Shown piece by piece: positions 21,335-32,974 of a stretch of DNA of 64,000 bases (position 1 is the stretch's first letter; every line of letters begins with the position of its first letter). The notes beneath the pieces were generated by a model. The model saw only the letters and a program-made list of their open reading frames with translations, was not told where the DNA came from and made no database searches. Source of the DNA: Sorex araneus (Eukaryota > Chordata > Mammalia > Eulipotyphla > Soricidae); NCBI RefSeq assembly GCF_027595985.1, contig NC_073306.1, positions 104,065,484 through 104,129,483 on the forward strand, written 5' to 3'. A program made the position numbers and the translations under genes.

Positions 21335-21497
21335 TGATTTTGGTTTTTTGAGCCACACCCCTCATACACAGAGCTTTGCTCCTGACTCTGCACTCAGGGA
21401 TCACTGGGGCTCAAGGAACTACAAGTAGTGGCAGAGATCAAAGCTGGTTTTGGTGAATGCAAGGAAAGAACCTTGCCTGCTGCAGGATCTCTCCAGT
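21335..21497 (-). mobile_element. SOR SINE, diverged
   Basis: 'ttttttgagccacacccct' and 'ctgactctgcactcaggga' are the reverse-complement body. It is followed by another tRNA-like fragment with an A-rich tail (about 21495-21590, +). Confidence 0.65.
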
Positions 21498-21739
21498 GGA
21501 GTTCATGCTTTGCGTGTGTCAGGCCCTGGGTTCTATTCCCAACACTACAAGAAAAGTAACAAAAAAAAAAGAAAAAAGAAAAAAGAAAAAGCACTTCTCC
21601 CAAAAATGTTTGAACTACAGAACAACTTTTTAGCTAACAAAGCCAGACCTGGACATCAACACTCACAGGATTGCTTACCAGGAAGACCTTTGTTCTTTAT
21701 TATTTTGCTTTGTTTTGTTTTTGTGTTAGATGATATTAG

Positions 21740-21835
21740 GCGACCATGAGTGCTGGCGATAAAACCTGGGGCTCCTAACTTGCAATGCGTGTGCTCCAGT
21801 CCCCTGAGCCACCTCCCCAGTGCTCAGTGGGCGCT
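21740..21835 (-). mobile_element. tRNA-Ala-like SINE fragment
   Basis: 'gcgataaaacctggggctcc' corresponds to a box B complement. Confidence 0.4.
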
Positions 21836-22365
21836 CCTGACAGTCACATCTACATATGGTGATTCCAAATTAAAGACAAGACCATAAAATTATCATGTAA
21901 CTCAGATAATGTCTCATGTAACTCATGTTTGCAGTTTATGTCAAAGAGCTAAGTGATTAAAAATGAAGCCTCATTTAATTTTCTTGCTTGCCCAATCAGC
22001 CTATAAACTGAAAAAGTCAGTGTTAGTATCTAAATGACCTGTATTCTAAATATATCACAGTCGTGTCCCCAGTACTACCTGTCCAAGCAGCACTTTCTTG
22101 CTCTCAACACAAATATTTTCTGGAAAACCTCGAAGGGGAGCCTCACATATGCCCCATCCCAGTTGATGGTTTTAGGCACCACAAGGTATTCCATCACCTC
22201 CAAGGGACAGAGATAGTATACCTGCCTCCAGCTCCAGCTCCCTGCTGCCAGCATACTGATTTCTCTGAAAACTACTCATGACTTCATATGACTCTCTGGA
22301 AGCCATAGAAGTTAGCATTACCAGCTTTGACACTGCCAACAAAACACTTAGAGTAATGTGATAAA
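21836..22365. other. Unique sequence, nothing recognised
   Basis: Short open frames only, with no family resemblance. Confidence 0.45.
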
Positions 22366-22375
22366 GAGGAAAATT

Positions 22376-22550
22376 GGGCTGGAGCAACAGCACAGCGGGT
22401 AGGGCATTTTCTTGCATGCAGCTGACCCGAGTTCGATTCCCAGTATCCCATATGGTCCCCTGAGCACCGCCAGGAGTAATTCCTAAGTGCAGATCCAGGA
22501 GTAACCCCTGTGCATTGCCAGGTGTGACCCAAAAAGCAAGAAAAAAAAAG
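22376..22550 (+). mobile_element. SOR SINE, short form
   Basis: Near-consensus. Flanks 'aagaggaaaatt' and 'aagaggataatt' form a diverged TSD. Confidence 0.9.
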
Positions 22551-22589
22551 AGGATAATTATCTTCCCCACCCCAATCCTGTACCATACA

Positions 22590-23040
22590 TTCTTTTATTT
22601 TATTTTTTTATTAGTGAATCACCATGAGTAACAAACTTATGAGCTTTCCTCTTTGCATTTTGTTTACATCCCTCTACCAGTGCCCAGTCTCCTCCACCAG
22701 TATTCCCAGTATCCCTCCCACCCTCCCACCCTATCACACCAGCCCACCCCACTTCTGTGGCAGGGCATTCCCTTTTGATCTCTCTCTCCTTTGGGGTGTT
22801 GTGGTTTGCAACAGAGGCACTGCATGGCCATCATGTTTGCTCTGTATTCTATTTTCAGTGTGCATCTCCCATCCCGTGCAGGAGTACCATAGATTCTTAC
22901 CCATGCCCCATCACAACTCCATCTGCATTCGAATATCCCAAAAGAGACTCATACCAAGCAATCACAGACATTCACTTAGCCTTGCTGTGGGTTTTATGAC
23001 CTCCATTTCTTAAGATATGCTCACATCCAGAGGGACCAGA
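22590..23040 (-). mobile_element. L1 3' UTR fragment
   Basis: Starts with 'tattagtgaatcaccatgag', then 'cccttttgatctctctctcc' and 'tggccatcatgtt', which mirror the + strand copies at 33160 and 57490. Confidence 0.85.
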
Positions 23041-23685
23041 CAGAAAATAAGCGCCATCACCATCTTCTCTACCATCCATCCTCCCTCCCATTAATATTGA
23101 TTGACAGCAACTCTGTTCCTGGCAGTACTTCAGGCACAAAGATAGCGCTTTAGGACAGAGCTCACTTTTCTCAGATTCCATCCTGCAGCAAGCTAGCTAA
23201 GCAAAGAACAATCCAATCAATTCACCAACAAGAACCAATTAGGGAGTAATAATTGCTACAAAGCAAAACAAAGTGATCACATGTAATAGGGAAACACTGG
23301 GTAGCTACTTTGGAGAACTCAATATTTTTCAGTCCTATGGAATTCAATAGTTTATATTCATGACAAATGTCTTCTAATATGAGTTATAATTCTAAAATAA
23401 AAATCATAGAGGATACAGTTGTCTCACACACTCTATAGCTATAAATATACAGTTTTGCTACCTATAACAAAAGGAGGAATAAACCAACATAATTTACAAT
23501 AAAATATGCATTTTAACCTATAAATGATGGGGCATGACTATAGTCATATATATCATGAGACTATCAAATATCTCATTTACATTTATTGAATACTTACATT
23601 TATTGAATCACCACTAATGTAACAAGCACAAATGTCCACTGATGATATATTACCCTGGGTGACATGACTTATTAAATGGGAATAG
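23041..23685. other. AT-rich unique sequence
   Basis: No gene or repeat identified. Confidence 0.45.
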
Positions 23686-23689
23686 TAAA

Positions 23690-23818
23690 AGGAAGGTGAC
23701 GGGAAATGCACACTGGTGGAAGGATGGGTGTTGGAACACTGTATAACTGAAATCCAATCATGAACAGCCTTGTAGCTATGTATCTCACAGTGATTCGGTA
23801 AAAAATAAATAATTTTTT
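23690..23818 (+). mobile_element. L1 3' end, target of the next insertion
   Basis: 'cactggtggaaggatgggtg' through 'ctcacagtgattcggtaaa' is an L1 terminus. The composite element landed in its A-rich tail. Confidence 0.8.
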
Positions 23819-24466
23819 TTATTTTATTTTATTGAATCACCATGTGGAAAATTACAATGCTTTCAGGCTTAAGTCTTAGTCATACAATGCTGAAACAACC
23901 ATCCCTTCACCAGTGCCCATATCCCACCACCTAAGACAAAAAAAAAAAAAACCACAGTACACCTCCCATCCCGCCCACCCCTGCACCCCGCCGCCTTGTA
24001 ACTGATAAATTTCACTTTACTTTCTATCTACTTTGGTTACATTCAATATTTCAACACAAACCTCACCATTATTATTAGGGGCACCCCACTAGAGTCAGAC
24101 CTGTTGTGAAGAGAAATGAGGTCGCGCGGCCGGGCCGCGTGGTTTTGTATTTCTGTACTTTAACAACTAAGTCCAGGGAGATTTCTTCCGGATATTCGAT
24201 CATTGCAAGCTTGTAAACCCCATCTGTGGTTGTCATAATATGGCGGTCCCCACGCCCTTCATCCCCGGGAAGGGACAGGCGAGAGAGAGAAATACCTTTC
24301 CCCTCCTGGGCGGGCATGGGGTCGCGGCTTAGTTCTCTGGCTGGAGACAATCTGCAAGGAGCAGTCCATGTTGAAGTTGGTTCAGCTGGGTCTGGATTCA
24401 TGCTCGTGCAGCTTCGGAGGAGCCGCACACGCGTGCGGCCCCCCGGGTCACATCTCGGCAGCAGCC
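23819..24466 (-). mobile_element. Composite retroposon: CpG-rich head, L1 tail, exact TSD
   Basis: About 650 bp on the minus strand, flanked by a perfect 19-bp duplication, aaaaaataaataatttttt, at 23800-23818 and 24467-24485. Read on the minus strand, the first part (24466 to about 24215) is CpG-rich and resembles no SINE. From about 24210 on it parallels the L1 3' UTR at 34250-34690 ('ctggacttagtt', 'gttgaaatattgaatgtaa', 'gtgaaatttatcagttaca') and ends in an AATAAAAT-type tail. There is no coding capacity for transposition. The head differs from that of 19169-20281 while the tail is shared. Confidence 0.8.
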
Positions 24467-24489
24467 AAAAAATAAATAATTTTTTAAAG

Positions 24490-24745
24490 AATAGCACTGT
24501 AGCACTATCGCCCTGTTGTTCATCGATTTGCTCGAGCGGGCACCAGTAACGTTTCTATTGTGAGACTTGTTGTTACTGTTTTTGGCATATCGAATACGCC
24601 ACAGGTAGCTTGCCAGGCTCTGCCTCGCAGGAGAGATACTCCCGGTAGCTTGCCCAGTGGCTCTTAGAGAGGGGTGGAGGAATCAAACCCCGGTCTGCCG
24701 TGTGCAAGGCAAATGCCCTACCCGCTATGCTATCGCTCCAGCCCT
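24490..24745 (-). mobile_element. SOR SINE, long RTE-tailed form
   Basis: Complete reverse complement including 'gctcgagcgggcaccagtaa' and 'ctatcgctccagccc'. Confidence 0.92.
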
Positions 24746-24839
24746 TTAAATAACAATAATACAAAAATTAAAACTGAATTTAAAAAAAGGATTCTCTTTT
24801 ATCAAATTATAGACTAATGGCATTCCTAGAATTTGCTTT

Positions 24840-25012
24840 GTTAGGGGCCACACACTGGGAGATATTCAAGGGGTCGCTGCTGCCTCTAAACGTAAGAATT
24901 ACTCTAGCAGTGCTGCAGGGCAGGGCACAAACCACAGGAGATGCCAGGGATAGGATCCAGGTTGGCCACATGCAAGGCAAGCATCCATTTCGCTGTGCTA
25001 TCTACCCAGCCT
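24840..25012 (-). mobile_element. SOR SINE, diverged
   Basis: Reverse complement with 'caggttggccacatgcaagg'. Confidence 0.7.
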
Positions 25013-25064
25013 GATATTCGTAAAAATGTTAATGGCTGCTTAAACTACAAAAATATATACTTTG

Positions 25065-25220
25065 GGCAAGAGAGCTTGAACAGGGATTAAGGCTTTTGCC
25101 TAGCACATTCATGATCCTGGTTCGGTCCCTGGCACTGCATACGGTCCTGTGAACATTGCTAGGAGTAACCCCTAGCTTAGATCCAGAAGTTCCTGAGCAA
25201 CACCAGGAGTGACGCAATTG
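25065..25220 (+). mobile_element. SOR SINE, diverged
   Basis: Head 'gcaagagagcttgaacaggg' and body end 'ccaggagtgac'. Confidence 0.6.
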
Positions 25221-25439
25221 CTCATCCTGACCCTCTACGCCAAAGACAGTCTAGGATTGATATTTGATTAATTGCTGCTTGACACACTCTGCACTCAAAA
25301 CTGCACTAATTAAAAGCTTCCTCTATGAGGAATCTGCTTTGAAGGGGGGGGTGAGAGGGGGTGGGGCAGAGGAAACATACGATGCCAGGGTCAGTTGCAA
25401 GCAAGGTCAACACCTTAACCTCTGGAAATCTCTCCAGCA

Positions 25440-25825
25440 CCTTGAGGAATGTGCTTTCAGCTAAAAGATGCAAAATTATTAAAACAAAGATCTTTATTAT
25501 TTTCTGAACTTTTCACAGTTACATGCTTATTTATTTGCTTCTCTTCATTCAGGGTTTTTTAAATAATCCAGTTTACTGGTGCTACACAAAATGCATCTTT
25601 TCCTCTCTTAATGGATAATTACTAAATACTGATTGGAGAATTTTTGTTACAATTTGCTTCTCAACATCAGAATAATTTCTCAGTACAGTTTGACATGCCA
25701 TTACCTTTTTTTCTGAATTTTATTTCCATTACTATGTAATTACATTTTAAATGACAAAAATCCTTTATATGAGTCAAAAATTTAAATCTATAATTCCACT
25801 TTTTTTTTTAAATATTCAAAAATTC
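25440..25825. other. AT-rich unique sequence
   Basis: No gene or repeat identified. Confidence 0.4.
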
Positions 25826-25833
25826 TTTTCGTG

Positions 25834-26022
25834 GACTGGAGCGATAGCACAGTGGGTAGGGTATTTGCCTTGCACGCAGCCGACCCAGGTTTCGATTCCC
25901 AGCATCCCACATGGTCCCCGGAGCACTGCCAGGAGTTATTCCTGAGTGCAGAACCAAGGGTTAACCCCTGTGCATCACCTGGTGTGACCCAAAAAGCAAA
26001 ATAATAATAATAATAATTAAAA
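25834..26022 (+). mobile_element. SOR SINE, short form
   Basis: Complete copy with AAT-type tail. 'aattcttttc' occurs on both sides as the TSD. Confidence 0.9.
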
Positions 26023-26092
26023 AAGAATTCTTTTCCAAACTGCAATTAAAACAGCAATAATCAAACCTGATCAACCTTTAAGAAATTTTGCA

Positions 26093-26370
26093 GGGTAGGT
26101 GCATATGCTGCCTGAGCCCATGTGCTGCTTGCGCCCACGTGGCCAAGCACATGTGTCACCCGAGCACATGTGTCGCCTGCATCTCCCTTCTTGAGATGTG
26201 TACTTTCACGCTCTCGTGTCCAGTGCTAGGATGTGTGTATTGCTCTCTCCACCCTTGGAGAAGCCCGCGTTCTTCCTTGAGCGCGTTATTCTTACTGTTT
26301 TCTCTCCCACTTATCCCTTTCTCCTTCCCTCAGAAACCTCTAAATAAAATCAATTTACCTCAAAAAAAAA
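26093..26370 (+). mobile_element. Unidentified retroposed transcript, first of two stacked insertions
   Basis: Unique sequence ends with AATAAA at 26343-26348 and an A tract from 26362, so it is a polyadenylated retroposed RNA. Its parent is not recognised. LTR-derived RNA is possible. The target sequence aagaaattttgca (26080-26092, 26456-26468) and a partial middle copy at about 26372-26385 show that this piece and the SOR fragment at 26386-26455 entered the same site one after the other. Confidence 0.6.
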
Positions 26371-26385
26371 AAAGAAAAATTTTGA

Positions 26386-26455
26386 AGGGCAAGAGCAGTA
26401 GTACAGAGGGTATGGAGTTTGCTTTGCACACAGATGACTCAATAAAAAAAAAAAG
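26386..26455 (+). mobile_element. SOR SINE fragment
   Basis: 'gggcaagagcagtagtacag' head with A tail and most of the body missing. Confidence 0.65.
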
Positions 26456-26594
26456 AAGAAATTTTGCAAGTTTGATGCTATGTGAGTCTGAAAAATATGC
26501 TTTAGAGTCCTTACATTTGTATTCATCTTGCAAAGCTTAAAAATGCTTTGTAATGGGCTAATAACCTCAATACACTGAGAGCTTGTTGTAGGGG

Positions 26595-26728
26595 TGAGGC
26601 AACTCCAAGCTCTGTGCTCAGAGGTCACTCCCAGTAGTCCTTGGGGCACTGGAGCTTGCCAAGGATCCAATGCAGGCCTTTTACATGCAAAGCGAGTACT
26701 CCAGCCCCTTAAGTTATCTCTAGGGACT
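26595..26728 (-). mobile_element. SOR SINE, diverged
   Basis: Reverse-complement body with shortened head. Confidence 0.55.
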
Positions 26729-26919
26729 CACTCTCACAGGCTTCTTAGAGTAAAAGGGCAACTTGGCTTGCTTGCTTAATAGTCTCCATGTGTGAGGTAA
26801 ACCCCCCAAATAAACAAACAAACACAATGTATGTGCTTCAAAACATGGAAGTAGTCTGTAACTCGTTAGCAACTTTTTCTCCCCAGAATTTTTTTAAATC
26901 CAGAAATACTTATTTATTT

Positions 26920-27088
26920 TGACTTTTTCGGTTACACCCAGTGTTGCTCAGGGGTTATTCCTGGCTCTGCATTCCAAAATTACTCCTGGTGGTGCTAGGA
27001 GGATCATATGGGATGCCGAGAATCAAACCCGGGTCGGCTGTCTGCAAGGCAAACACCCTCCCTGCTATACTATCGCTCCAACCACTCT
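26920..27088 (-). mobile_element. SOR SINE, short form
   Basis: Complete reverse complement ending 'ctatcgctccaacc'. Confidence 0.88.
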
Positions 27089-27514
27089 CTACAGAATTTT
27101 TGCATGTCCTAAACTTCATATTTTAGAAGACACCTGAAGCTTTTGCTCTCATCTCTCCTAATGTAGAAAACCAAGTTCTTTGACTCTTAAGAGAAATTTC
27201 CCAGAGGCCGGAACTCTTTACCAAAGCTGATTAGAGAAGGCGCTTGTGAAAGGGAGATTAGGTTTGAAAGGGAGGGAGCACGGGACTCAAAGTCACCACT
27301 CGCTTGAAGAAAGAAGTATTACTAGAGATTTTAAACACGCTCATGCAGGATCCAAAGGTAACTGCAAATTGATGACTTCCAGTTCATTGCCAGAGACCGT
27401 ACACTTAGCTCCAAGAACTACACATGGCCTGCTGGTCTGTGCTCACCTAACAGGGGTCAGCTGTGACTCGGGGTACTAACAGCCCAATAGATATTATGGA
27501 ACAAGGTGTAAGAC
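27089..27514. other. Unique sequence, nothing recognised
   Basis: No supported feature. Confidence 0.45.
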
Positions 27515-27700
27515 AGCAGTCCTTGGGAGCCAGAGTGATCATACAGCAGCTAAAGCATTCGCCTTGCATGCAGCTAAGCCAGGTTTGGACCCTGGTACAC
27601 CACATGGTCCCTTAACCCCAGCCAGGCTTGATCCCTGAGCATGGGGTCAGGAGAAAGCCTTGAGCACAATCAGATGTGGGCCCCCAAACAAAACAAAAAG
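27515..27700 (+). mobile_element. SOR SINE
   Basis: Head, box B variant and CAAAA tail. Confidence 0.75.
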
Positions 27701-27796
27701 GCTGATAACTGTAGTGTTCTTAAACTATGAGACAATGACCCCATAATATTATGTAAGCTATGATGCCTCAATAAATAATATTTTTCAAAAGAAGTA

Positions 27797-27955
27797 GAGT
27801 AAGTGCCAAAGCGATAGTACAGTGAGTAGGGCCTTGCACACAGCCAGCCCAGTTGGATCCCCAGCATCCCATATGATCTCTAGCACGATGATGAGTAATT
27901 CCTAAGCACAGAGCCAGGAGTAACCCCTGAGGGGTGTGACCCCAAAAGCAAAAAT
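27797..27955 (+). mobile_element. SOR SINE
   Basis: Complete but diverged copy. Confidence 0.75.
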
Positions 27956-27967
27956 ATTAAAAAGTTT

Positions 27968-28150
27968 GTGTGTGGGGTGCGTAATAGTTCAATGGGTAGA
28001 GTACTTCTATTGTACATGGTTGACGGGGTTTGATCCCCTCACATCGTATTAATCCCAAATCCCTTATTCCTAACTACAGAGCCAGGAGTAAGCCAGGAGT
28101 AAGCCCGAGGATCCTCATGTGTGGCCCCAAATCCTAATAACAATAATAAT
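27968..28150 (+). mobile_element. SOR SINE, diverged
   Basis: Head, body with a duplicated 'gccaggagtaag', and an AAT tail. Confidence 0.65.
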
Positions 28151-28169
28151 GTTTTTATGTAAGACCCTA

Positions 28170-28370
28170 ATAGAGGTTACAGACACGGTACAGGAGGTGA
28201 AGTACTTACCTTGCATGCAGCTGACCCTGATTCAAATCTCTAGCACCACACATAGACTCCCTGAGAACTACAGGGACCAGTCCTGAGCACAGAGATAGAA
28301 ACAACCCCTGACCACTGCAGAGTCTGACCCAGTACCCCGACACTTAAAAAAAAAAAAGGCAAAAAAAAAA
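28170..28370 (+). mobile_element. SOR SINE, diverged
   Basis: Head 'gaggttacagacacggtaca' and A tail. This is the last of four + strand copies in a row. Confidence 0.65.
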
Positions 28371-28449
28371 AGCCTGCTTAGCTTGCCTTAGGGAGTTTCG
28401 TAATTAGATTGTTTTGCTTTGAGGTAAATTCTTTTTTATTGTTGTTCCT

Positions 28450-28600
28450 TTTGTTTTGGGGGTAGGACCCAGGGATGCTCCTGACTCAGGAATTATTCCT
28501 GGCCACACTCAGGGAACCAGTGGGAGGCCAGGAGTCAAACTCAGGTTGCTTCTTGCAAGGCAAGAGCCCTACCTATTATGCTATGGCTCTGACCTGTTAA
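28450..28600 (-). mobile_element. SOR SINE, diverged
   Basis: Reverse-complement body and head. Confidence 0.65.
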
Positions 28601-28679
28601 GGTCAATTCTTTGGGGAATTTAAAAGTTGTACTTCTTGATTGTGTGAGGAACTAAGCCTAACCCTCATTCTAGCTTTCT

Positions 28680-28857
28680 TTTTTTTTTTTTCCTTTTTGG
28701 GTCACACCTGGCGATGCACAGGGGTTATTCCTGGCTCTGCACTCAGGAATTACTCCTGGCGGTGCTCAGGGGACCATATGGGATGCTGAGAATCGAACCT
28801 AGGTCGGCCACGGGCAAGGCAAATGCCCTACCCACTGTGCTATCGCTCCAGCCCCTC
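28680..28857 (-). mobile_element. SOR SINE, short form, exact TSD
   Basis: Near-consensus copy flanked by ttctagctttct at 28668-28679 and 28858-28869. Confidence 0.93.
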
Positions 28858-28885
28858 TTCTAGCTTTCTAACATTACATAAAGCA

Positions 28886-29005
28886 TGGAGCAACCCGTGG
28901 CGTAGTCGATATGCCAAAAACAGTAACAACCAGTCTCACAATGGAGACTTTACTGGTGCCCACTTGAGCAAATTGATGAGCAACAGGATGACAGTGACAG
29001 TGACA
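28886..29005 (+). mobile_element. SOR long form, 5'-truncated
   Basis: Only the last 120 bp are present ('gtcgatatgccaaaaacagt' to the 'gacagtgacagtgac' end). 'acataaa' occurs at both ends as a short TSD. Confidence 0.88.
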
Positions 29006-29589
29006 TAAACGAATAACTGACCCTGAAAGTTGGTTGATTGCATTAGCTTAATAAATTCACAAATGGAACACCATTGATCAGTTTTTGTTGTATACAGTAT
29101 TAATTCTGATTAACAGAGTAATAGCATCTGATATAGTATCATGTTAGTATCAGTTCGATTTATATCAGGATTTATATCCTTCCGTTATTTTTATAATTTT
29201 TTTAGATATCACATATTTTTTTCTGTTTTGTCGTTTTTTCCAAGTCCTTAGGCAATAATAGAAATGAGGGGCGGGGAGGGTGGAGAAAAAATAATAATAG
29301 AAATGAACTCAGCAGTTAGTTCAATGATCCTCACAAATTGCCTTTGCTTGAAGAACACAATTTTTTCACTGACCTCAATAGTTATTTTCATTGAAAAATT
29401 GTATAGCTTCAGTTACACTTTATGGCATTACAAAAGAATTCAAAACTGGTTTTGTTTCTGGTTGTGTGTGTGCATTTTTTTTTTCAAAAGGCAGAGTGCA
29501 TTTTTTTTTTAACTGAATTTCCATGTATTTCTAGTAAATATGGCCTCACCTCCTAGTGCTCTGTGGAATGTCCTTGACTTTTTTTTTTC
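29006..29589. other. AT-rich unique sequence
   Basis: No gene or repeat identified. Confidence 0.45.
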
Positions 29590-29757
29590 CAGCTTTTTGG
29601 GTCACTCCCAGCGATGCTCAGGGGTTACTCCTGGCTCTGCACTCAGGAATTACTCCTGGCGGTGCATGGGGGACCATATGGGATGCTGGACATTGATCCT
29701 GGGTCAGCCATGTGCAAGGCAAACGCCCTACCTGCTGTGCTATTGCTCCGATCCCTG
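29590..29757 (-). mobile_element. SOR SINE, short form
   Basis: Complete reverse complement. Confidence 0.9.
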
Positions 29758-30139
29758 TCCCTGACTTTTAAAACAATTTATTTATCCAGTCTAAGAATCA
29801 GTCTGATGTAATTTTGTGTCTTATTGAAAATAGTTCATAGACAAAGTAAGTGCAACCTTATCTTTAAAGATTAGGCTAGCCCAATTCTAAGAGCAGTTTT
29901 GATAGGGACAGTTCATGACCCTCTGGGTGAAGAAGCTTTGTTTGACTAAAATAAACATTTACACATGAAGAGAACCGACTTTTCATAAATCCAGCAAAAT
30001 GTCCGCTGGCAAAAGGACTACTAGCTAAAATGTCCCAAATCTTCAGGTTTTTCTATAGAATAGACAGTCTCAACTCATCCACATAAGGTTAGTGAAATTC
30101 AGCCAAAGTTTAATGTTTGATGCCCCAATGCCTAAAGGC

Positions 30140-30450
30140 CTGCTGAGCCTCAGTTTACTCCTCCCCAAAAGTTTAACCCTTGCTTTATTTGGAGTTACAG
30201 ATAAGATGGAGAGTCTCGGGGTCCAGTCCACAGCGGGGGTAATTGTTCATTCTGGTGCCTGCTCTGTCTACTTTGCTGTCTTTGTGCTTTTCCTGTAAAA
30301 CTCTCCTTGTGACTGTGCAGACAGGATGGTTACTTTGAGGACTTGAGTGCACCATCGTCCAAGAACCGGCTGGTTGCCAATAAAGCTCTTTCTCTTAGTG
30401 CATCATCTCATCTCTTGTTTGATAGGCCTTGACTGACGTAGAGCTAAAAC
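30140..30450 (+). mobile_element. Possible ERV LTR fragment
   Basis: AATAAAGCTCTTTCTCTT at 30379-30396 inside a CT-rich region resembles the polyadenylation region of mammalian endogenous retrovirus LTRs. No TSD, TATA box or internal region was established, so this is tentative. Confidence 0.35.
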
Positions 30451-30839
30451 ATCAAGGTTATCTCAGGTCATAATTTGGGAAAGGTGAACTCTTTCATTAT
30501 TCAGTATTACAAATGACGACAATGAAATATCAAATAGCAATTCCCAAAATAATGACCAAGTGTCTGCAGAGAGGTGGAAACACTGTTTTCTCGGGCTACT
30601 TCTCTCACTCCCCACTTTACAGAAACACCTGCAACACTATATAAAGCGATTGAATCAAATCCTTTGTTTTCTCAAACATTGACTTAATAAGCAAGTGTAG
30701 GAGTTCTGCATCTAGAACACTGATTTATTCCAACCATTTCATTTCTTTTTCTTGGTGCCAACTTTGTTGCCCTTTATTTTTGTTTTTGTTTTTGTTGTTC
30801 GGTGTGTTTTTTTTTTGGGGGGGGGAGGTGAGAGGTTTC

Positions 30840-31265
30840 CCTTTTTAAATTTTTTTTCTTAAATTTCGTATTGAATCACTGAGATAGTCCCTTACAAAGC
30901 CGTTCATGATTGGATTTCAGTCATAAAATATTTCAACACCCATCTCTCCACCAGTGTACATTTCCCAGCACCAGTGTCCCCAGGTTCCCTCCTATCACCC
31001 CCCACACCCTGCCTGCCTCTATGGCAGGTGCTTTTCTTCTCTCTCTCTCTCTCTCCCTCTCTCTCTTTCTCCCTGTGCCCTCCCCTTCCCCCTCTCTCTT
31101 TCCCTGTACCTTCCCTTTCCCTCCCTCCCTCCCTCCCTCCCTCCCTCCCCCCCTTTCTCTCCCCTTTTGGGCATTGTGGTTTGCAATATTGATACTGAAA
31201 GGTTATCAAGAATATACCTTTACCTACTATTTTCACTCAGTTCTTGTTCAGCATGATAATTCCCA
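30840..31265 (-). mobile_element. L1 3' UTR fragment
   Basis: 'gtattgaatcactgagatag', 'tgattggatttcagtcataa' and a long CT-rich stretch (complement of the L1 GA-rich tract) followed by 'gggcattgtggtttgcaata'. Confidence 0.85.
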
Positions 31266-31317
31266 GCTATTATTGTCATAGCGGTTTCTTCTCTATTTTA
31301 CCTACCCTCAGTCCCAC

Positions 31318-31557
31318 AGCACTCGGGTAGGACATCTGCCTTGCACAAGGCCAATGTGGGTTTGATTCCTCCACCCCTCTCAGAGAGCCCAGCTAGATAC
31401 CGAGAGTATCCCGCCTGCACAGCAGAGCCTGGCAAGGTACCCGTGGCATATTCAATATGCCAAAAACAGTAGCAACAAGTCTCACAATGGAGACGTTACT
31501 GGTGTCCACTCAAGCAAATTGATGAGCAATGGGATGACAGTGACAGTGACAGTGATA
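31318..31557 (+). mobile_element. SOR SINE, long form, slightly 5'-truncated
   Basis: It has the full long-form body and the RTE-type tail ending in GACAGT repeats. 'cagtccca' on both sides is the TSD. Confidence 0.92.
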
Positions 31558-31624
31558 CAGTCCCATACACACTTGTAGTTAGATCCACCTATTGACCAGT
31601 CTCCTAACCTTTGCTGCCCTTTCA

Positions 31625-31720
31625 TCTGTTTTGTTTGGTTTTTGTTTTGAGATACCAAGGATCAAACCCTGAGCCTCAACATGTGTGACATATACTCTAT
31701 CACCAAGCCAGGTTGTTGGA
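31625..31720 (-). mobile_element. tRNA-Ala-like SINE fragment
   Basis: 'aaggatcaaaccctgagcct' and 'ctctatcaccaagcca' are box B and box A complements. Confidence 0.5.
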
Positions 31721-32415
31721 CCTAGAGCAACCAGGTTTTGAAGGACTAAATGTATACTGAGATAGAATACAAAATGTTAGGATGTAGAAAATGTGTCTTT
31801 TCACGCATATGTTACTCATAGTTCAGGTTCTTGCCTTCTAAATACTGGAATTCTAATCAAATCTATTTTTGCACGATCCCCATTTTAAAAAATAGTACAT
31901 TTTTATGTATATGCTATATATCAAGTATCAATAAAAATTTAATTCTGCTTATTATGTCTGAAAATAATATGTCTAAAAAATAGGAGACTAATTTTTTCCA
32001 CATTTCTTTCTGGTTCTACCTGTTGGAAACACTGCTTTTCCTTATATCTACTTATTTATATGCCTTAAGACATGTTGTAATTATGATGTGGTCTCTGGCT
32101 TTACACCAACATGTTACAGCTCTGGGTAAGGTAACATTCCAGACTTAAGGAGTATTTCTGCAATACCTTAAAACATGTGTACCACTACATTGTAATAGAC
32201 CAATACTAACTGTGTTTTCAACTCATAAAATTGCTCCCAAATGCAGGAAGAAATGTGATAAAATAGAGATAAGAATGAAAAAAGATGGAAGTCTTAACTC
32301 ATGATTGTAATGAAAATATTTTTCTATTTTTAAAGATTCACATTACATCTTAAAGAATCCTGTGGCCTATGCGTCATTCACTTCACAGTGGACTCCTCTT
32401 AGAAAGGCAAAAAGA
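31721..32415. other. AT-rich unique sequence
   Basis: No gene or repeat identified. Confidence 0.45.
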
Positions 32416-32416
32416 G

Positions 32417-32585
32417 GGACCGGAGTGATAGCACATCGGGTAGGGCATTTGCCTTGCTTGTGGCTGACCCAGATCCGATCCCTGGCATCCCTTATAGTTC
32501 CCTGAGCACTTCCAGGTGTAATTCCTGAGTACAGATTCAGAAGAACCCCTGAGCATCGCTGGATGTGACCCAAAAAGAAAAAAAA
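32417..32585 (+). mobile_element. SOR SINE, short form
   Basis: Head 'gggaccggagtgatagcaca' through A-rich tail. Confidence 0.9.
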
Positions 32586-32633
32586 TGGTGAAAAGAGGGA
32601 GAAAATACCAAATGGTGCCAAGAAGCATAGTAA

Positions 32634-32812
32634 AAGCCAGAACGATAGTACAGCAGGTAGGGCATATGCCTTGCACAAAGTCGACTGGGGTTCAATCTCC
32701 GGCACTCCATATCATCCCTCAAGCCCACCAGGAGTGATCCCTAAGTGCAAAGCGGGGCACAAACCCTGAGCACTGCTTATATAGCCACCCATCCCCCCAC
32801 CCCCAAATAAAG
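32634..32812 (+). mobile_element. SOR SINE
   Basis: Complete but diverged. Confidence 0.8.
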
Positions 32813-32974
32813 AAATATGCTGTGATGAGAAGTGAAGTGTGATATGACTAAAAGAAAAAGAAGCACACGAGGTAGAGGGATGCTTGAGGACAGATTCTGT
32901 TAGGATAAGTTTATATTCTGACCTGAGGAGAGAGAAAGAAAATAATATTGCGAGAGAAGAATAAGTTGACGGTG

